DNA of 64,000 bases from Ichthyophis bannanicus (GCA_033557465.1 JAWIIG010000037.1:1860001-1924000); one strand, 5' to 3'. Positions 9,656-20,135 are shown, numbered from the stretch's first letter. Numbers and translations are program-made. Notes: a model not told the origin generated them from the letters alone.

Positions 9656-12562
9656 TTAAGAGTCCTCTGGAATGGATTGTGACTCACAGCAATCAATCTG
9701 CATGGGTTCTGGTATTACGGCTGGCTTATCTCTGGACTCAACAGCTTCTTCAAACTTTCTGGCTTGTAGGAATTCATAAAACTCATTCCATAACTTCTGT
9801 TTCTGGTCATGAACATTTACATTCGAGGAGTGAGCTTTCCCTCCCCCTAATGCTTGCTTTAAAGTCTCTAGTGTGTCCACATTTACTGCCCTGCTTGTGG
9901 CTGGGTTACGGTTCTTTCCCCAAAGGAACGTATCCACCCACCTTCTAGCAGTTGGACCTTTCATCATAGGGTCCTGAATATTGGACAGAGGTACCTGTTC
10001 CAGCTGGTTTGTAGCCTTTCCAACTAACCGTCTGCTGGCTTTAGGTCTGGGAGTTTTTCTCAGATATGGAGTGCTTCCTTCTCTGCTTTCAGCCTTCAGC
10101 AACTGGAAGTCAGCTTCCTCGTGGCTCTCAGCTCTCCTAACTCTCTGAGCTCCTTCCTCCTGGGAACTTTCTTCCCCCTGGGAACTCTCTCCCTGCTGGG
10201 AACTCCTCCGGGCACGCTGAGAACTCCTCTGTGAACTCTGTAAGCTCCGTGTGCTCTCTCTTTTCTTCTCCCCTGTGCTCTGTTTGGAGACGGGTTTAAA
10301 AACCTGTTTCTTTCCTGCCACACCTTCCTCTTTGCATGTGTGCTCATAATCAGTAAGCAAGCCTGCCTCCTCGTCAGAGCTAGGGCGTGGCTTGGCTTGA
10401 CTTATTTCCAAAGTAGTTTTTCTACCTCTGTGCAAAGCTTGGCTGTCAGTAGTTTTAAAGGCACAAGTACCATTTTCCTCTATTTCCATTCTTTCCTGAT
10501 CACTCTCATCACCACAGATCCCACCCCACCTTAAGACATCACGGGCAGGCAAAATGTTACTTGCACAGCTCGGGATTCTACTTAGGGCATCGGCATTCTG
10601 GTGCATTCTTCCTGGTCGGTGTTCAATGTGGAATTCAAAGGCTTGTAGTGCCATGTACCACCTAGTGAGCCGGGAGTTGTGATTCTTCATTTGATTGAGC
10701 CATTTTAGTGGGGCATGGTCCGTGACCAGTAAAAATTTCCTGCCTGTGAGGTAGAAATTTAGAGCTTCAATGGCCCATTTTATCGCTAGACACTCCTGCT
10801 CTATAGTAGAGTACTTTCTCTCTGCTGGAAACAGCTTTCGGCTTAGGAACATCACAGGGTGTTCCGTGCCTTCGAATTTTTGAGACAAGACTGCCCCTAG
10901 CCCCGTCTCAGATGCGTCCGTTTGGATGATGAATGGCCGGGCGAAATCCATGCCTTGTAGCACTGGTGCGGCCCACAGCTTCTCTTTCAATATACAAAAG
11001 GCTCCGTTGGCTTCCTCGGTCCATTTCAACTGATTGGGCGTATTTTTCCTTAGCATATCCATTAGGGAGGCACTCTTTTCCGCAAAGTGAGAGATAAAGC
11101 GTCTGTAATAGCCCACCAGACCCAGAAAACTTCGTAGTTGTTTCTTAGTAGTCAGTCTGTGAAAAACGTTCACACTCTCAATCTTGCTTAGTAAGGGTTT
11201 TACTAGTCCCTGCCCTACTATGTGGCCAAGGTACTTAACTTCTTGGCCAGCAAATAAGCATTTTGCTGGGTTCAAAGTAAGTCCTGCGTCTCGCATAGCT
11301 CGTAGGACAGCCTCTACGCGGGGTAAATGTTGGTTCCATGTGTCACTATGTATCACTATATCATCTATGTAGGCGGTCGCGTATTCCTGGTGCAGACGCA
11401 ACACCAGGTCTACCAGCCTCTGACATGTGGCAGCAGCCCCATGTAAGCCAAAAGGCATTCTTTTGAAATGGAATAAACCCACCGGTGTACTAAAAGCTGT
11501 CTTTTGCCATGCTTCTCTGGTCAATGGTATTTGCCAGTAGCCTTTTGTCATATCGAGGGTGGTAAGATACTTGGCTCGTCCCAGCCTGTCCAGCAGTTCT
11601 TCTATGCGAGGCATTGGATAGGCATCGAATTTCGATATTGCATTGACCCGTCTGAAGTCTATGCAAAACCTCATTGTTCCATCCGGTTTGGGTACGAGGA
11701 CAATCGGGCTGTTCCATGGGCTTCGGGATTCCTCTATGATCCCCATTTCGAGCATTTTCTGCACCTGGTTAATTACCTCTTGTCGTTTCGCTTCTGGGAG
11801 CCTATAAGGTCTCTGCCTGATTACTTCTCCCAGTGGTGTTAGGATCTCGTGGTCCACAAGGCTAGTTTCGCCTGGCCTCGCGGTCAAGACATCGGGAAAT
11901 CTGGTTAACAATCGGGCCAAGTCTTGTCTCTGCACCCATGAAAGTCCGTCACCCACTCTAGGCTCTGGGTTCTCTTTGCAGTTGGCTAACTGGGGTCCTA
12001 AATCTTCTTCGGGTTTTCCTTCAGAGGCAGCTGCCAACCCTTGCAGGCTTGTGCCCCCTGTGGATCCGAATCCTCCTGTTCCTCGAGCTGTTGAGGACAC
12101 TAGAGACACCTCTTCGAGAGGGGGAAACCCGACCCTCTCACAAATTAATTGAGCTATGCGGTCTCTGGCAGTTATTTTGAAATCTTCCTTGCCAAAATTG
12201 AAGATTAAAACTTTCACTGCTCCCCTAAAATCAGGGTCGATGACACCGGCTCCTATGTCAATGAAGTGCTTCAGTGCCAATCCTGAACGGGGTGCTATGC
12301 GCCCATAGCACCCTATTGGCATTTCCATTTGCAAAGCGGTATTCACCAGAGCTTTCCCTTGCTTTGGTACTACGATATCTTCCGCACTGCATAAATCATA
12401 TCCAGCTGCATTAGCAGAGGCTCTCGTGGGACTTCGAGCATTGGGGCTCATTTTACAGAATTTCAGCACGAATCTCGGCTTCTCAATAGACTCCTTTTTC
12501 TGGGGGCATCCCTTCACATCTTGCTTCAGCGACTTCGCAGATAAGGGACTGGGTATGCCCAC
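9656..12562 (-). CDS. Gypsy pol: dUTPase, reverse transcriptase, RNase H and LTR-encoded C-terminal tail
   Basis: A single 968-residue frame. Residues about 35-170 are a trimeric-type dUTPase: PRSGLA (91-96), GVIDPDFRG (106-114), RIAQLI (135-140) and the glycine-rich GTGGFGSTG (161-169) are all present. The RT spans about 235-500 with LDMTKGYWQ and YIDD (398-401). RNase H spans about 540-660 with D549, E588 and D615 in good context. The product would degrade dUTP and copy element RNA in virus-like particles. No integrase domain (HHCC zinc finger or DDE) is visible on either side of the RT. Codon 683 (Cys) begins exactly at the first LTR base, 10516, so residues 683-968 are LTR-encoded. That tail is Ser/Arg/Glu-rich, with no family I recognise. 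The frame is in phase with the protease frame upstream, separated by one TGA. Confidence 0.9.
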   Translation of the reverse strand: MGIPSPLSAKSLKQDVKGCPQKKESIEKPRFVLKFCKMSPNARSPTRASANAAGYDLCSAEDIVVPKQGKALVNTALQMEMPIGCYGRIAPRSGLALKHFIDIGAGVIDPDFRGAVKVLIFNFGKEDFKITARDRIAQLICERVGFPPLEEVSLVSSTARGTGGFGSTGGTSLQGLAAASEGKPEEDLGPQLANCKENPEPRVGDGLSWVQRQDLARLLTRFPDVLTARPGETSLVDHEILTPLGEVIRQRPYRLPEAKRQEVINQVQKMLEMGIIEESRSPWNSPIVLVPKPDGTMRFCIDFRRVNAISKFDAYPMPRIEELLDRLGRAKYLTTLDMTKGYWQIPLTREAWQKTAFSTPVGLFHFKRMPFGLHGAAATCQRLVDLVLRLHQEYATAYIDDIVIHSDTWNQHLPRVEAVLRAMRDAGLTLNPAKCLFAGQEVKYLGHIVGQGLVKPLLSKIESVNVFHRLTTKKQLRSFLGLVGYYRRFISHFAEKSASLMDMLRKNTPNQLKWTEEANGAFCILKEKLWAAPVLQGMDFARPFIIQTDASETGLGAVLSQKFEGTEHPVMFLSRKLFPAERKYSTIEQECLAIKWAIEALNFYLTGRKFLLVTDHAPLKWLNQMKNHNSRLTRWYMALQAFEFHIEHRPGRMHQNADALSRIPSCASNILPARDVLRWGGICGDESDQERMEIEENGTCAFKTTDSQALHRGRKTTLEISQAKPRPSSDEEAGLLTDYEHTCKEEGVAGKKQVFKPVSKQSTGEKKRESTRSLQSSQRSSQRARRSSQQGESSQGEESSQEEGAQRVRRAESHEEADFQLLKAESREGSTPYLRKTPRPKASRRLVGKATNQLEQVPLSNIQDPMMKGPTARRWVDTFLWGKNRNPATSRAVNVDTLETLKQALGGGKAHSSNVNVHDQKQKLWNEFYEFLQARKFEEAVESRDKPAVIPEPMQIDCCESQSIPEDS
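10517..10531 (-). other. Polypurine tract of the gypsy provirus
   Basis: On the minus strand GGTGGGGTGGGATC directly precedes the LTR start TGTGG at 10516. This is the expected position and composition for the plus-strand primer. It is simultaneously coding (pol residues LRWGGI). Confidence 0.75.
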
Positions 12563-12577
12563 TGCCTTGCTCGTTGC

Positions 12578-13294
12578 TCATCCTAGTGCTTCTCCCTGGG
12601 TTTTCTTGGACACCATGGCCTTCTTTAGTTGTAAACCCTGTTCTATGCCTTTGTGAAACTGTGGCCAATCTCTCCCTAGCACTAAACTATAAGGCAATCT
12701 GGGGACCACAGCTATTGGTATCTCCCTCTTTAGGCCTAACCCTTTCACTAGGAGTTGGTAAACTGGGTAAGAGGATGCTGAACCATGAATACACCTTATC
12801 TTTACAACATTAACAGGTTGCTTGGGAACTGCCCCACTATGTGTTTCAATTTGCTGCCAAAACGCCTTAGACATCATGGTTTGATCCACACCAGAGTCTA
12901 AGAGTGCGTCTGTAACAACATCTTGTACCTCCACTGATAATATGAAACTTTCCCTGACTCTCTGGGTGTTTGCAGTCATCAGGGCTGTTTTCCAATTACA
13001 CTCTCTTTGTAAATGACCTTGATTACCACATCTGAAACATTTCTTTGTTACAACATGAGATTTTAACAGGGGCATACATATTTTCATGGGATCCTCCCTC
13101 AGTTTTGTCCTCCTTTCTGATACCTCTGATATTGTCAGCTTGGAAGCGCTACCACTTTCTTGGGCAGTCAACTCCGCCTCCATGAAGCGTTCCGTCAGCA
13201 TTATTGCTTCTTGTGGGTTCTGACAATTTTGGAGTATCAGGAAGGTATGGATGTCTTTTGGTACAGCCGCCTTTATTGTTTTAACACAATGCAA
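12578..13294 (-). pseudogene. Gypsy gag C-terminus (SCAN-like end, zinc knuckle) and protease
   Basis: A 238-residue frame. The first 40 residues (PKDIHTFLI, EAIMLTERFMEAE) continue the SCAN-like helical domain that starts in the gag frame. A CCHC knuckle follows, CFRCGNQGHLQREC, which binds RNA. Then comes an aspartic protease with ALLDSGVDQTMM as the active-site loop (DSG) and the second motif SLVLGRDWP. The frame ends at a TGA just before pol and is in phase with it. The stop could be a decayed Arg codon or a readthrough site; I favour decay because gag also carries a TGA that could come from an Arg codon. The junction with gag is a frameshift near 13285, inside a folded domain, so it looks mutational and not programmed. 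Confidence 0.85.
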
Positions 13295-13903
13295 TCAATT
13301 ATGGAGTCCACAGACTTCCCTTCGGGTGCTAACCACTTAGTTACTAGGCTTCTAACACGCTGGCATAAGGCTTTAGGCATCTCACCGGGCTTTAGCCTTA
13401 CACTTCTCAAGAGCCTATGGTATACCAAGGGAGTCAGACCTAACCTATCTCGAATGGCTTTTTGCAGCTCTTCATAATTATTAGCATGCTCTGCGGGCAT
13501 GACCCGATATGCAGCTAAGGCCTCCCCTGTAAGGGATGCGGCTAGGCACGCAGCCCACTGCTCTTTAGGCCACCTACTAATACGAGCTACATGATCAAAA
13601 GATTCAATAAAGTCATCAATATCATCTTTATCAGTCAAGGGTCCAAAGTTAAAGTTCCCACTAGCATGAAAATCTAGTGTGTATGCATGGTGTGGTGTTG
13701 TAGAACCTGGTGGAATCCTCGCTGATGCAGCCTGCTCCCTCTGGCTCGTTAGCCAGGCCTCCATCATTTCAAGGAATGGCTTTTGTTGGGCCTGCATCTG
13801 TGCTGCGGATTGGACCTGAGCCTGCAACGACATCTCTCATTGCCTTTCAAACTGGCTCGCCATCCATTTGAAGATTTCTTGGTATTCCATGGTTTTCTCC
13901 ATT
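13273..13903 (-). pseudogene. Gypsy gag, N-terminal part, SCAN/Gmr1-like
   Basis: The likely start is the ATG near 13903 or the one near 13891. The first about 20 codons end at a TGA near 13838, after which the same frame is open to 13273. The main part contains DDIDDFIESFDHVARI, EQWAACLAASLTGEA and a Gln/Arg-rich helix region ending ALCQRVRSLV. This pattern matches the capsid region of Gmr1-like gypsy elements, from which the vertebrate SCAN domain is believed to derive. The product would assemble into capsids. The frame shifts into the next piece near 13285. Confidence 0.75.
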
Positions 13904-14194
13904 CTGAAATGACAAGAAAACACACCCAAGTGCGATACCACAGCTACTTCACAGTATTTCTTGCTTTTATTAACCGAATACCCTACACCCTTGCCCTGGT
14001 ATCCTAACCAGCCCAGTTAGGTACCGGTTACCTGGCTCAGGTGTAGCCTCAAGCTTTTTCACTGGTGAAGACTCAGCAATCTTCCCACGTGTCAGCTCTG
14101 CGTCCAGCACGCTCCTTTGCAGGGCTCTGCAATGACTTGACTCTCGATGTGAAACTGGAATTGTAAATCCTCTTTTGCGCATGCGTGGTACAAA

Positions 14195-14212
14195 ATCGAA
14201 ACTACTACGCCA
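14195..14212 (-). other. Primer binding site candidate of the gypsy provirus
   Basis: Two bases inside the 5' LTR the minus strand reads TGGCGTAGTAGTTTCGAT, starting with the TGG that complements a tRNA CCA end. I could not assign the tRNA from memory. Confidence 0.55.
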
Positions 14213-14214
14213 CT

Positions 14215-15528
14215 TGTGGGACCCTAGCCATAGCTGTAAGCCTGTGTCAGGCTTTTACAGCTATGGGCTGCCTTTCATCTGTCCTTAAATGCAACTTTAT
14301 TCTTTGTCACCAGCAATGCACCCTGGGACTTGTAGTAGATAATTCACACTCAAAGACAAGCTGTAGTTGTGCAACCGTTGGTTGAGGCAAACAAGAATAT
14401 TTATTTTGTGGATTTCCAAATGCATTAAAGTTCAGACACACAAACACAATGGATACTTCTCCAATAACACAAGAGTAAAGTAAGGCAAACTGGAACTGAA
14501 GGTAAACTGAGCACAAGTCTCTTTAACAAAAACTGTTATCTTCAATAAAGCAAAACACAGCACAGCCTTATAAGCAATTTCAGCAAAGGTAATCTTCTTT
14601 TCAAAACCTTCTTTTAACCCTGCTTACAGGTTTTTCAAGCTTCTTTAAAGCAAAGAGAGGAATACATTAGAGAGTCCTCTGGAATGGATTGTGACTCACA
14701 GCAATCAATCTGCATGGGTTCTGGTACTACGGCTGGCTTATCTCTGGACTCAACAGCTTCTTCAAACATTCTGGCTTGTAGGAATTCATAAAACTCATTC
14801 CATAACTTCTGTTTCTGGACATGAACATTTACATTCGAGGAGTGAGCTTTCCCTCCCCCTAATGCTTGCTTTAAAGTCTCTAGTGTGTCCACATTTACTG
14901 CCCTGCTTGTGGCTGGGTTACGGTTCTTTCCCCAAAGGAACATATACGCCCTCCTTCTAGCAGTTGGACCTTTCAGCATAGGGTCCTGAATATTGGACAG
15001 AGGTACCTGTTCCAGCTGGTTTGTAGCCTTTCCAACTAACCATCTGCTGGCTTTAGGTCTGGGAGTTTTTCTCAGATATGGAGTGCTTCCTTCTCTGCTT
15101 TCAGCCTTCAGCAACTGGAAGTCAGCCTCCTCGTGGCTCTCAGCTCTCCTAACTCTCTGAGCTCCTTCCTCCTGGGAACTTTCTTCCCCCTGGGAACTCT
15201 CTTCCTCCTGGGAACTCCTCCGGGCACGCTGAGAACACCTCTGTGAACTCTGTAAGCTCCGTGTGCTCTCTTTCTTCTTCTCCCCTGTGCTCTGTTTGGA
15301 GACGGGTTTAAAAACCTGTTTCTTTCCTGCCACACTTTCCTCTTTGCACGTGTGCTCGTAATCAGTAAGCAAGCCTGCCTCCTCGTCAGAGCTAGGGCGT
15401 GGCTTGGCTTGACTTTTTTCCAAAGTAGTTTTTCTACCTCTGTGCAAAGCTTGGCTGTCAGTAGTTTTAAAGGCACAAGTACCAATTTCCTCTATTTCCA
15501 TTCTTTCCTAATCCCTCTCATTACCACA
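14215..15528 (-). repeat. 5' LTR of the gypsy provirus
   Basis: 1,314 bp, beginning TGTGGTAATGAG in element orientation at 15528 and ending CCCACA at 14215. It is uninterrupted and matches the split left LTR closely, with scattered substitutions and a small difference near the U5 end (14225-14265). It carries the same TATA-like CTTATAAGG (about 14573), poly(A) signal (about 14400) and coding segment as the 3' LTR. The outer flank ctgc is the target duplication. Confidence 0.9.
14635..15528 (-). pseudogene. Duplicate of the pol C-terminal tail inside the 5' LTR
   Basis: The LTR frame in phase with the pol tail is open from the LTR start, with the first Met 10 codons in (at 15501), through 288 residues. 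It matches pol residues 692-968 with few substitutions and then extends about 14 residues, because the stop used in the 3' LTR copy is changed. It contains the Ser/Arg/Glu-rich block (SSQRCSQRARRSSQ), then the LWNEFYEFLQAR segment and EPMQIDCCESQ. With no pol in front of it, it could only be translated from its own start. It arises because the LTR is duplicated by reverse transcription. Confidence 0.8.
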
Positions 15529-17819
15529 CTGCACATGTATAGCTGTCAGTGTCAAACACCTGTGCACGAGTCATTGTAAGGTGGACAGGACAAAGTGAAC
15601 GTAACATGTCTCCAACGTCCACCAACTGTACCATGACCATGTGAGTGCACTGATAGGTGGGTCAGCCATGAAATATGTGTCAGGACACACAACTGACAGA
15701 GAGCATGGTCTAGGCAGGTATACCAAGCTGACAGGTACACAAGGCGATAAGGTAAGAAACGAAGATACAGAGTTGTAATGCCATGCTGCCATGCAGAGAT
15801 GTGGATTGCAGTACACAGGCAAATGCACAAATATGACAATGATTTCATGTCCCAATGCCCCAGCACAACCCCTCAGCTGTGTAGACCATATGTGTATGTA
15901 TCAGTGGATCATACAGCAGTGTAGATGGCCAGAAACAGTATGTGATGTGCCGAGAAAAAGAAGAAGTCAGGTACCCAGGCAAATACACACCTTTAATGCA
16001 CAAATGGGACCAAAAACAGTGACACAATGCAAAATGAGGATGAGAGGCACATGTTGTCAAAGAACAAACAAAGCAAAACCTCACAGACATGCAGAGATAG
16101 CACTATGTAGAAGGCCTGCTGCAATGGGTGCTGTGGATACAGGATCATCACATATATCAAGGTACATGGAATGCACAAATGCAGTTAGAAAATGGACACA
16201 CCTACTGCCACACTGCAATGTTAATGGTGCAATGTGAGTGGTGCAATGTCATGCAATAAATAGGACTGTGCAGACATGCAATGATTTGTTTGAAAAGCAA
16301 TGTAGAGCACCACATCTGTACAGTAAGCAAACACAATAAGATATACGTGGAGGTAGAAAGAAAGGTCAACAATGGTGCACCAACCCACATAAAATCCACA
16401 GTGGCACATGCACCATGTCCGGTGAACCATGACAGAGTGCTGCCCCAGCACTGTAACACCCCTGGCGAGGGTCAAACAGCAATCCAAGGCGTTGGCACAC
16501 ATCACAGTGGTGTGGGGGAAAACAGCGTGTCATGTCCAAGTGTAAGGTAGCCAGACAAATAAAAGAGGACCTACACAATGTTCCTCCTGTGCCACACACA
16601 TGGCTGTACGCTCCTGTTGATCCAAACATATGAGGATATCCTGTGATGCAAGTCACACACATGGGCCACACACACGAACACAATGTCAGATGGATTTTAC
16701 AACATACAGCGAGTATATGGGTCCCTGCTGCAGATGTAGGACCAGTACACAGTATCCGTAGTGCAAATGGTGTCTGCAACCCTACATGTCTCGTTAAGAC
16801 TGTCCCTGAATCCCTGGGCATGCATAGTCACGTGTGACATCTCAATGTGCCATAGTATATCAAAGGTGACGTGTGTTTCCTGTGATGAACACGACACCCA
16901 GCCAGAGCACGGCAGCAACGATATGTTGGTCACCCTTGTGATGCTCAAAGTACCAGTCCAACAATAATGTCCATCATAGGCATGTGTCCCACTCGCATAG
17001 GTCCATCACCATATGGCACCATCTCCCAGGGATCATTGTATGGTGTTGCTGTGTCCGCCAACAAGTGGGTGATGGTGACTGCAAATGCAGTATAGTAGAT
17101 GTGCTGTGTGTGTTGCCTGTGCCCTGTGGTAAAAGGAAGAGAAACACCATTATGATATGCATCACACAACATTAGGTCACATTGCAGCGAGTGAACCATC
17201 AATATGTACATAATGAAATGTCATACATGCAAACAGTACACGAGCACAACACAGAGCACATTGCATGTTGACGACATTAGGAAATGGCACTGCAGACCAG
17301 GTTGTCATCTCTACATGGTCATGGCTATGCCCATGTCCCATGTGCATCTCTGAGGTCTACTTCATGTCCATCAGTGCTGGTGCACATAGATCCAACAAAA
17401 AAGCACGATGAAACAAACAGCCAAACACAAACACGTAAAGGTTGATGTCAGTCACAAATGATCCAAGGGGCAAACTACCAGCTGTGTGCAGCAAGTGTCT
17501 GATAGCGACAGTCAGAGGCAGTCAAAGTACACAAGACATCATAGTAAAGGCAGAATATGTCACTCAAATGTGTAGAATGACCATTTCTGCATGTGCCCCA
17601 TGTGACATGTGTGAAACTGAAATGTTGATGCATAGTGGTCTGTCAGCACATACGAGATAGGTCACGCAACAACACAGAACACACGCGCACAATGTTCACC
17701 AGGTCAACATCAGAAAGGTACGATTAGCACATTGATTACCACTGCACAGGTGTCCAGACACATCCTATCACAAGATAATACGATATGGCGTCACAGTATA
17801 TCGTCACATGGACATGCCA

Positions 17820-17821
<2 letters not shown>

Positions 17822-17875
<54 letters not shown>
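17822..17875. repeat. (AC)n microsatellite
   Basis: A perfect run of about 26 AC dinucleotides, continuing the local CA-rich composition. Confidence 0.98.
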
Positions 17876-17879
<4 letters not shown>

Positions 17880-18454
17880 GACAAGGTGAGCATGCCTCCA
17901 GTAGCATACGGCCCATCCGTCCACAATCCAAGCCCAGTGGAGATAATTATAGCAGTCCATGCTATGATACACTGATGTTGGTTAACGCAACAATGTCAGG
18001 GAAGGGTGTACATGCCGTTCACTGCCACAACACCTAGGACCTGTAGACACATCCAGCTCAGTTGGATGGTTCCCAAATACAATGTTGAAATACATGAACT
18101 GGTGAGGAACACATGGGCATATGTATGCCGACATGAACATATGGGGTATGGGGCCGCATGTCAAAGAAGTGTACAACAACATATGTTCAGTGGACAGATA
18201 ACATCATACATGAGCAATGCTGCACTATCCTTACAGTACAGTTACCTGATTGTCTACCTACCCCAGTCTCCTGCAAGATGAATGACATACACACAGTTCT
18301 CACCATACCACAGCACCAGGCATGTCCAACAGCATATTCTGTGGGGTCACAGACACAAATGAAACATACATACTGTATGACATGATGTACTGTTGGAACA
18401 CACAGGGCAGCATGTACATGTATACCCATATGCATTTCCCCACATATGCAGGAC

Positions 18455-18840
18455 TTACATGAGAAGAGCTCATTAATCAGATGTTGCCTGATTGCCGTGC
18501 CCTCATGTGTGTCACCACGGGCACATACAGGACGGCACGTAGAATCATCTTCCAGATCAGGATTAATTTTAACTGGGATATTGTGCCTGAGAGCAATGTT
18601 GTGCAGGATGCAACAGGCCAGAACAATCTGTGCCACAGTCATGGGTCGGTATTGTAAGGCCCACCAGTCCTATCCAGACACTTGAAGCGACTCTTCAAAA
18701 TGCCAAAGATGCGCTCGATGACTGAGCGGCTGGAGGCATGGGCCTCGTTGTACCTCATCTCTGCACGTGTCCGTGGAAGATGCACAGGTGTTAGCAACCA
18801 GGCACGACACCCATATCCAGCATAACCTGCAGGAAGAAAT
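18455..18840 (-). pseudogene. HARBI1-like (PIF/Harbinger) transposase, C-terminal exon
   Basis: On the minus strand an acceptor-like pyrimidine tract ending TTCCTGCAG near 18828 precedes an exon reading GYGCRAWLLTP, then YNEAHASSRSVIERIFGIL and KSRFKCLDRTGG. This is the 'R-V-E-R-F-G-LK-R-L' core of Harbinger DDE transposases and includes the third catalytic acid (E of IER). A one-base shift near 18660 moves the frame; in the next phase VAQIVLACCILHNIAL is the family's C-terminal helix. It ends about 18455 after INELFSC. Upstream exons are not confidently found, although a segment near 19400-19500 with a donor-like CCAG/GTATGT may be one. The family cuts and pastes with 3-bp TWA target duplications. 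This copy is inactive. Confidence 0.8.
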
Positions 18841-19837
18841 GTGGAAAGGTCAATCAGGAAACAATGTACACACACATGCACACGACTATGTAGGTGCAAA
18901 CCAACAACAGAAGAGAAAAATAACACAAGCATATGATGGCACACAACAGCTATGCGCCAGTGTCTGGAGATTTGAGACACACAACACCGGGAAAGGGTAA
19001 TGAGGGCAACACACATCATCTGTGTCAACACTAAACACATGACCAACCACCTGTACCCGAAAGGTTGTAGCAACAGTTGTGAACGCATCAGGCAGGCACA
19101 TGCCAATGCACCGTGGAGAAAGGCAGAGATGCAGACATTTACAAGCATGTGACGGCCATGATACTAGGGGCTTGCCTATCCCCGGCCCCCTCATGCAGAT
19201 ACGGATGATGTCTGTGCATGGCCACCTGAAACACAGGACCCTGTGCAGATAACATCCCTGCTCAATGGACATTCTGGCCCTGAACACATGGACATGCAGG
19301 GACCACTAATGAATGATGCATGGGATGTACACCTCCACACACACATGACAGTGCACAGCCAAACAGACACCTGTGTCACACCACACACATACCTGGTGTG
19401 ATGGCCCCCAGTACAGCCATAGCAGAAGGACAGGTACAGCAAACATTGGAGGACTTATCTGACCCACTACCAGGGCCCCCAACAGTCAGTAGGCATCGGC
19501 CATACAGGAAAGGATCACATATCCATGTATATTCTGCCCTCATTACCCATACAACTGTCCATCCACTCCCCATAGCTGTGGCCAATGAGGCAGTCCCCAC
19601 ACATGGCAGGCTGACAGGCACACCTGGACCAACACCTACCCATGTAGGCAGACACCCACCATTGCACACATGCCACTAACACACACTATGACCAGCTCCA
19701 GTCACGATGCAGACTCACTCCCACTCCCTGGAAGCATGTAACTCTGTGCCCACTCCCCAGGCCTCCTCCCATGGCACACCTATCACTGCCCACAGTGGAC
19801 CCATCACTCACCACATCCTCACACACATAACTGACAA

Positions 19838-20135
19838 TTTATTTATTTAGACAGTTTTGTATACCACCTTATCCTTCAATCAAAGTGGTCACACCCAATT
19901 GAGGGATACATTTAACACAAAGGGATATGAGACACATACACTAATACTTACAGGGAACATGGGCAATGGGGGGGGGGGGGGTTAAGTGACTTGCCCAAGA
20001 CCACAAGGAGCACCTGTGGGACTAGAAACCCCAGTCCTTCCAGCCCAAGGTTGCTGTCCTCTAGTGGGATTTGAACCATTGACCTTCTGGCCTGAGGTAA
20101 CATACCCCAACTACTAGGCCACTCCTCCACTCCAC
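19838..20135 (-). repeat. tRNA-headed SINE with AAAT tail
   Basis: Minus strand. The head is near 20135 (GGAGTGGAGGAGTGGCCTAG). The B box GGTTCAAATCCC is at about 20063-20074. The central body includes a G-run (about 19968-19981), and an L2-like 3' end with the (TTTA)n tail is at 19838. It is the same family as 50229-50530. Confidence 0.85.

Larger units (their letters stand above)
6787..10516 (-). repeat. 3' LTR of the gypsy provirus, split by an L2 insertion
   Basis: Without the L2 insertion (7099-9529 plus one target copy) the LTR is about 1.29 kb and matches the 5' LTR over its length. In element orientation it begins at 10516 with TGTGG, in frame with pol. It holds the C-terminal coding segment (stop at 9656), then a TATA-like CTTATAAGG at about 9562-9570, then the L2 insertion. 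The polyadenylation signal AATAAA is at 6959-6964, and the LTR ends at 6787. The order coding, TATA, poly(A) signal means the coding part lies in U3. Confidence 0.85.
6787..15528 (-). mobile_element. Ty3/gypsy (Gmr1/SCAN-type) LTR provirus with dUTPase and LTR-encoded pol tail
   Basis: The element runs on the minus strand: 5' LTR at 14215-15528, internal region 10517-14214, 3' LTR at 6787-10516. Both LTRs start TGTGG and end CCCACA in element orientation. The 4-bp target duplication CTGC is at 6783-6786 and 15529-15532. Gene order is gag (SCAN-like), zinc knuckle, protease, dUTPase, RT, RNase H, then a tail encoded by the LTR. No integrase is recognisable. A 2.4-kb L2 LINE sits inside the 3' LTR. 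The copy has a few lesions (stop in gag, frameshift in the SCAN-like region, stop between protease and pol) but is otherwise well preserved, so it is probably fairly young. Confidence 0.9.

Noticed and set aside
12570..12582. Readthrough stop between protease and pol
   Set aside because: The TGA is in frame, but gag carries another TGA and both could come from Arg codons by CpG decay. I treat it as mutation, though readthrough is not excluded.
13275..13300. Programmed frameshift between gag and protease
   Set aside because: The shift falls inside the SCAN-like domain, and the local TTAAAAC is not a canonical slippery heptamer, so a simple indel is more likely.
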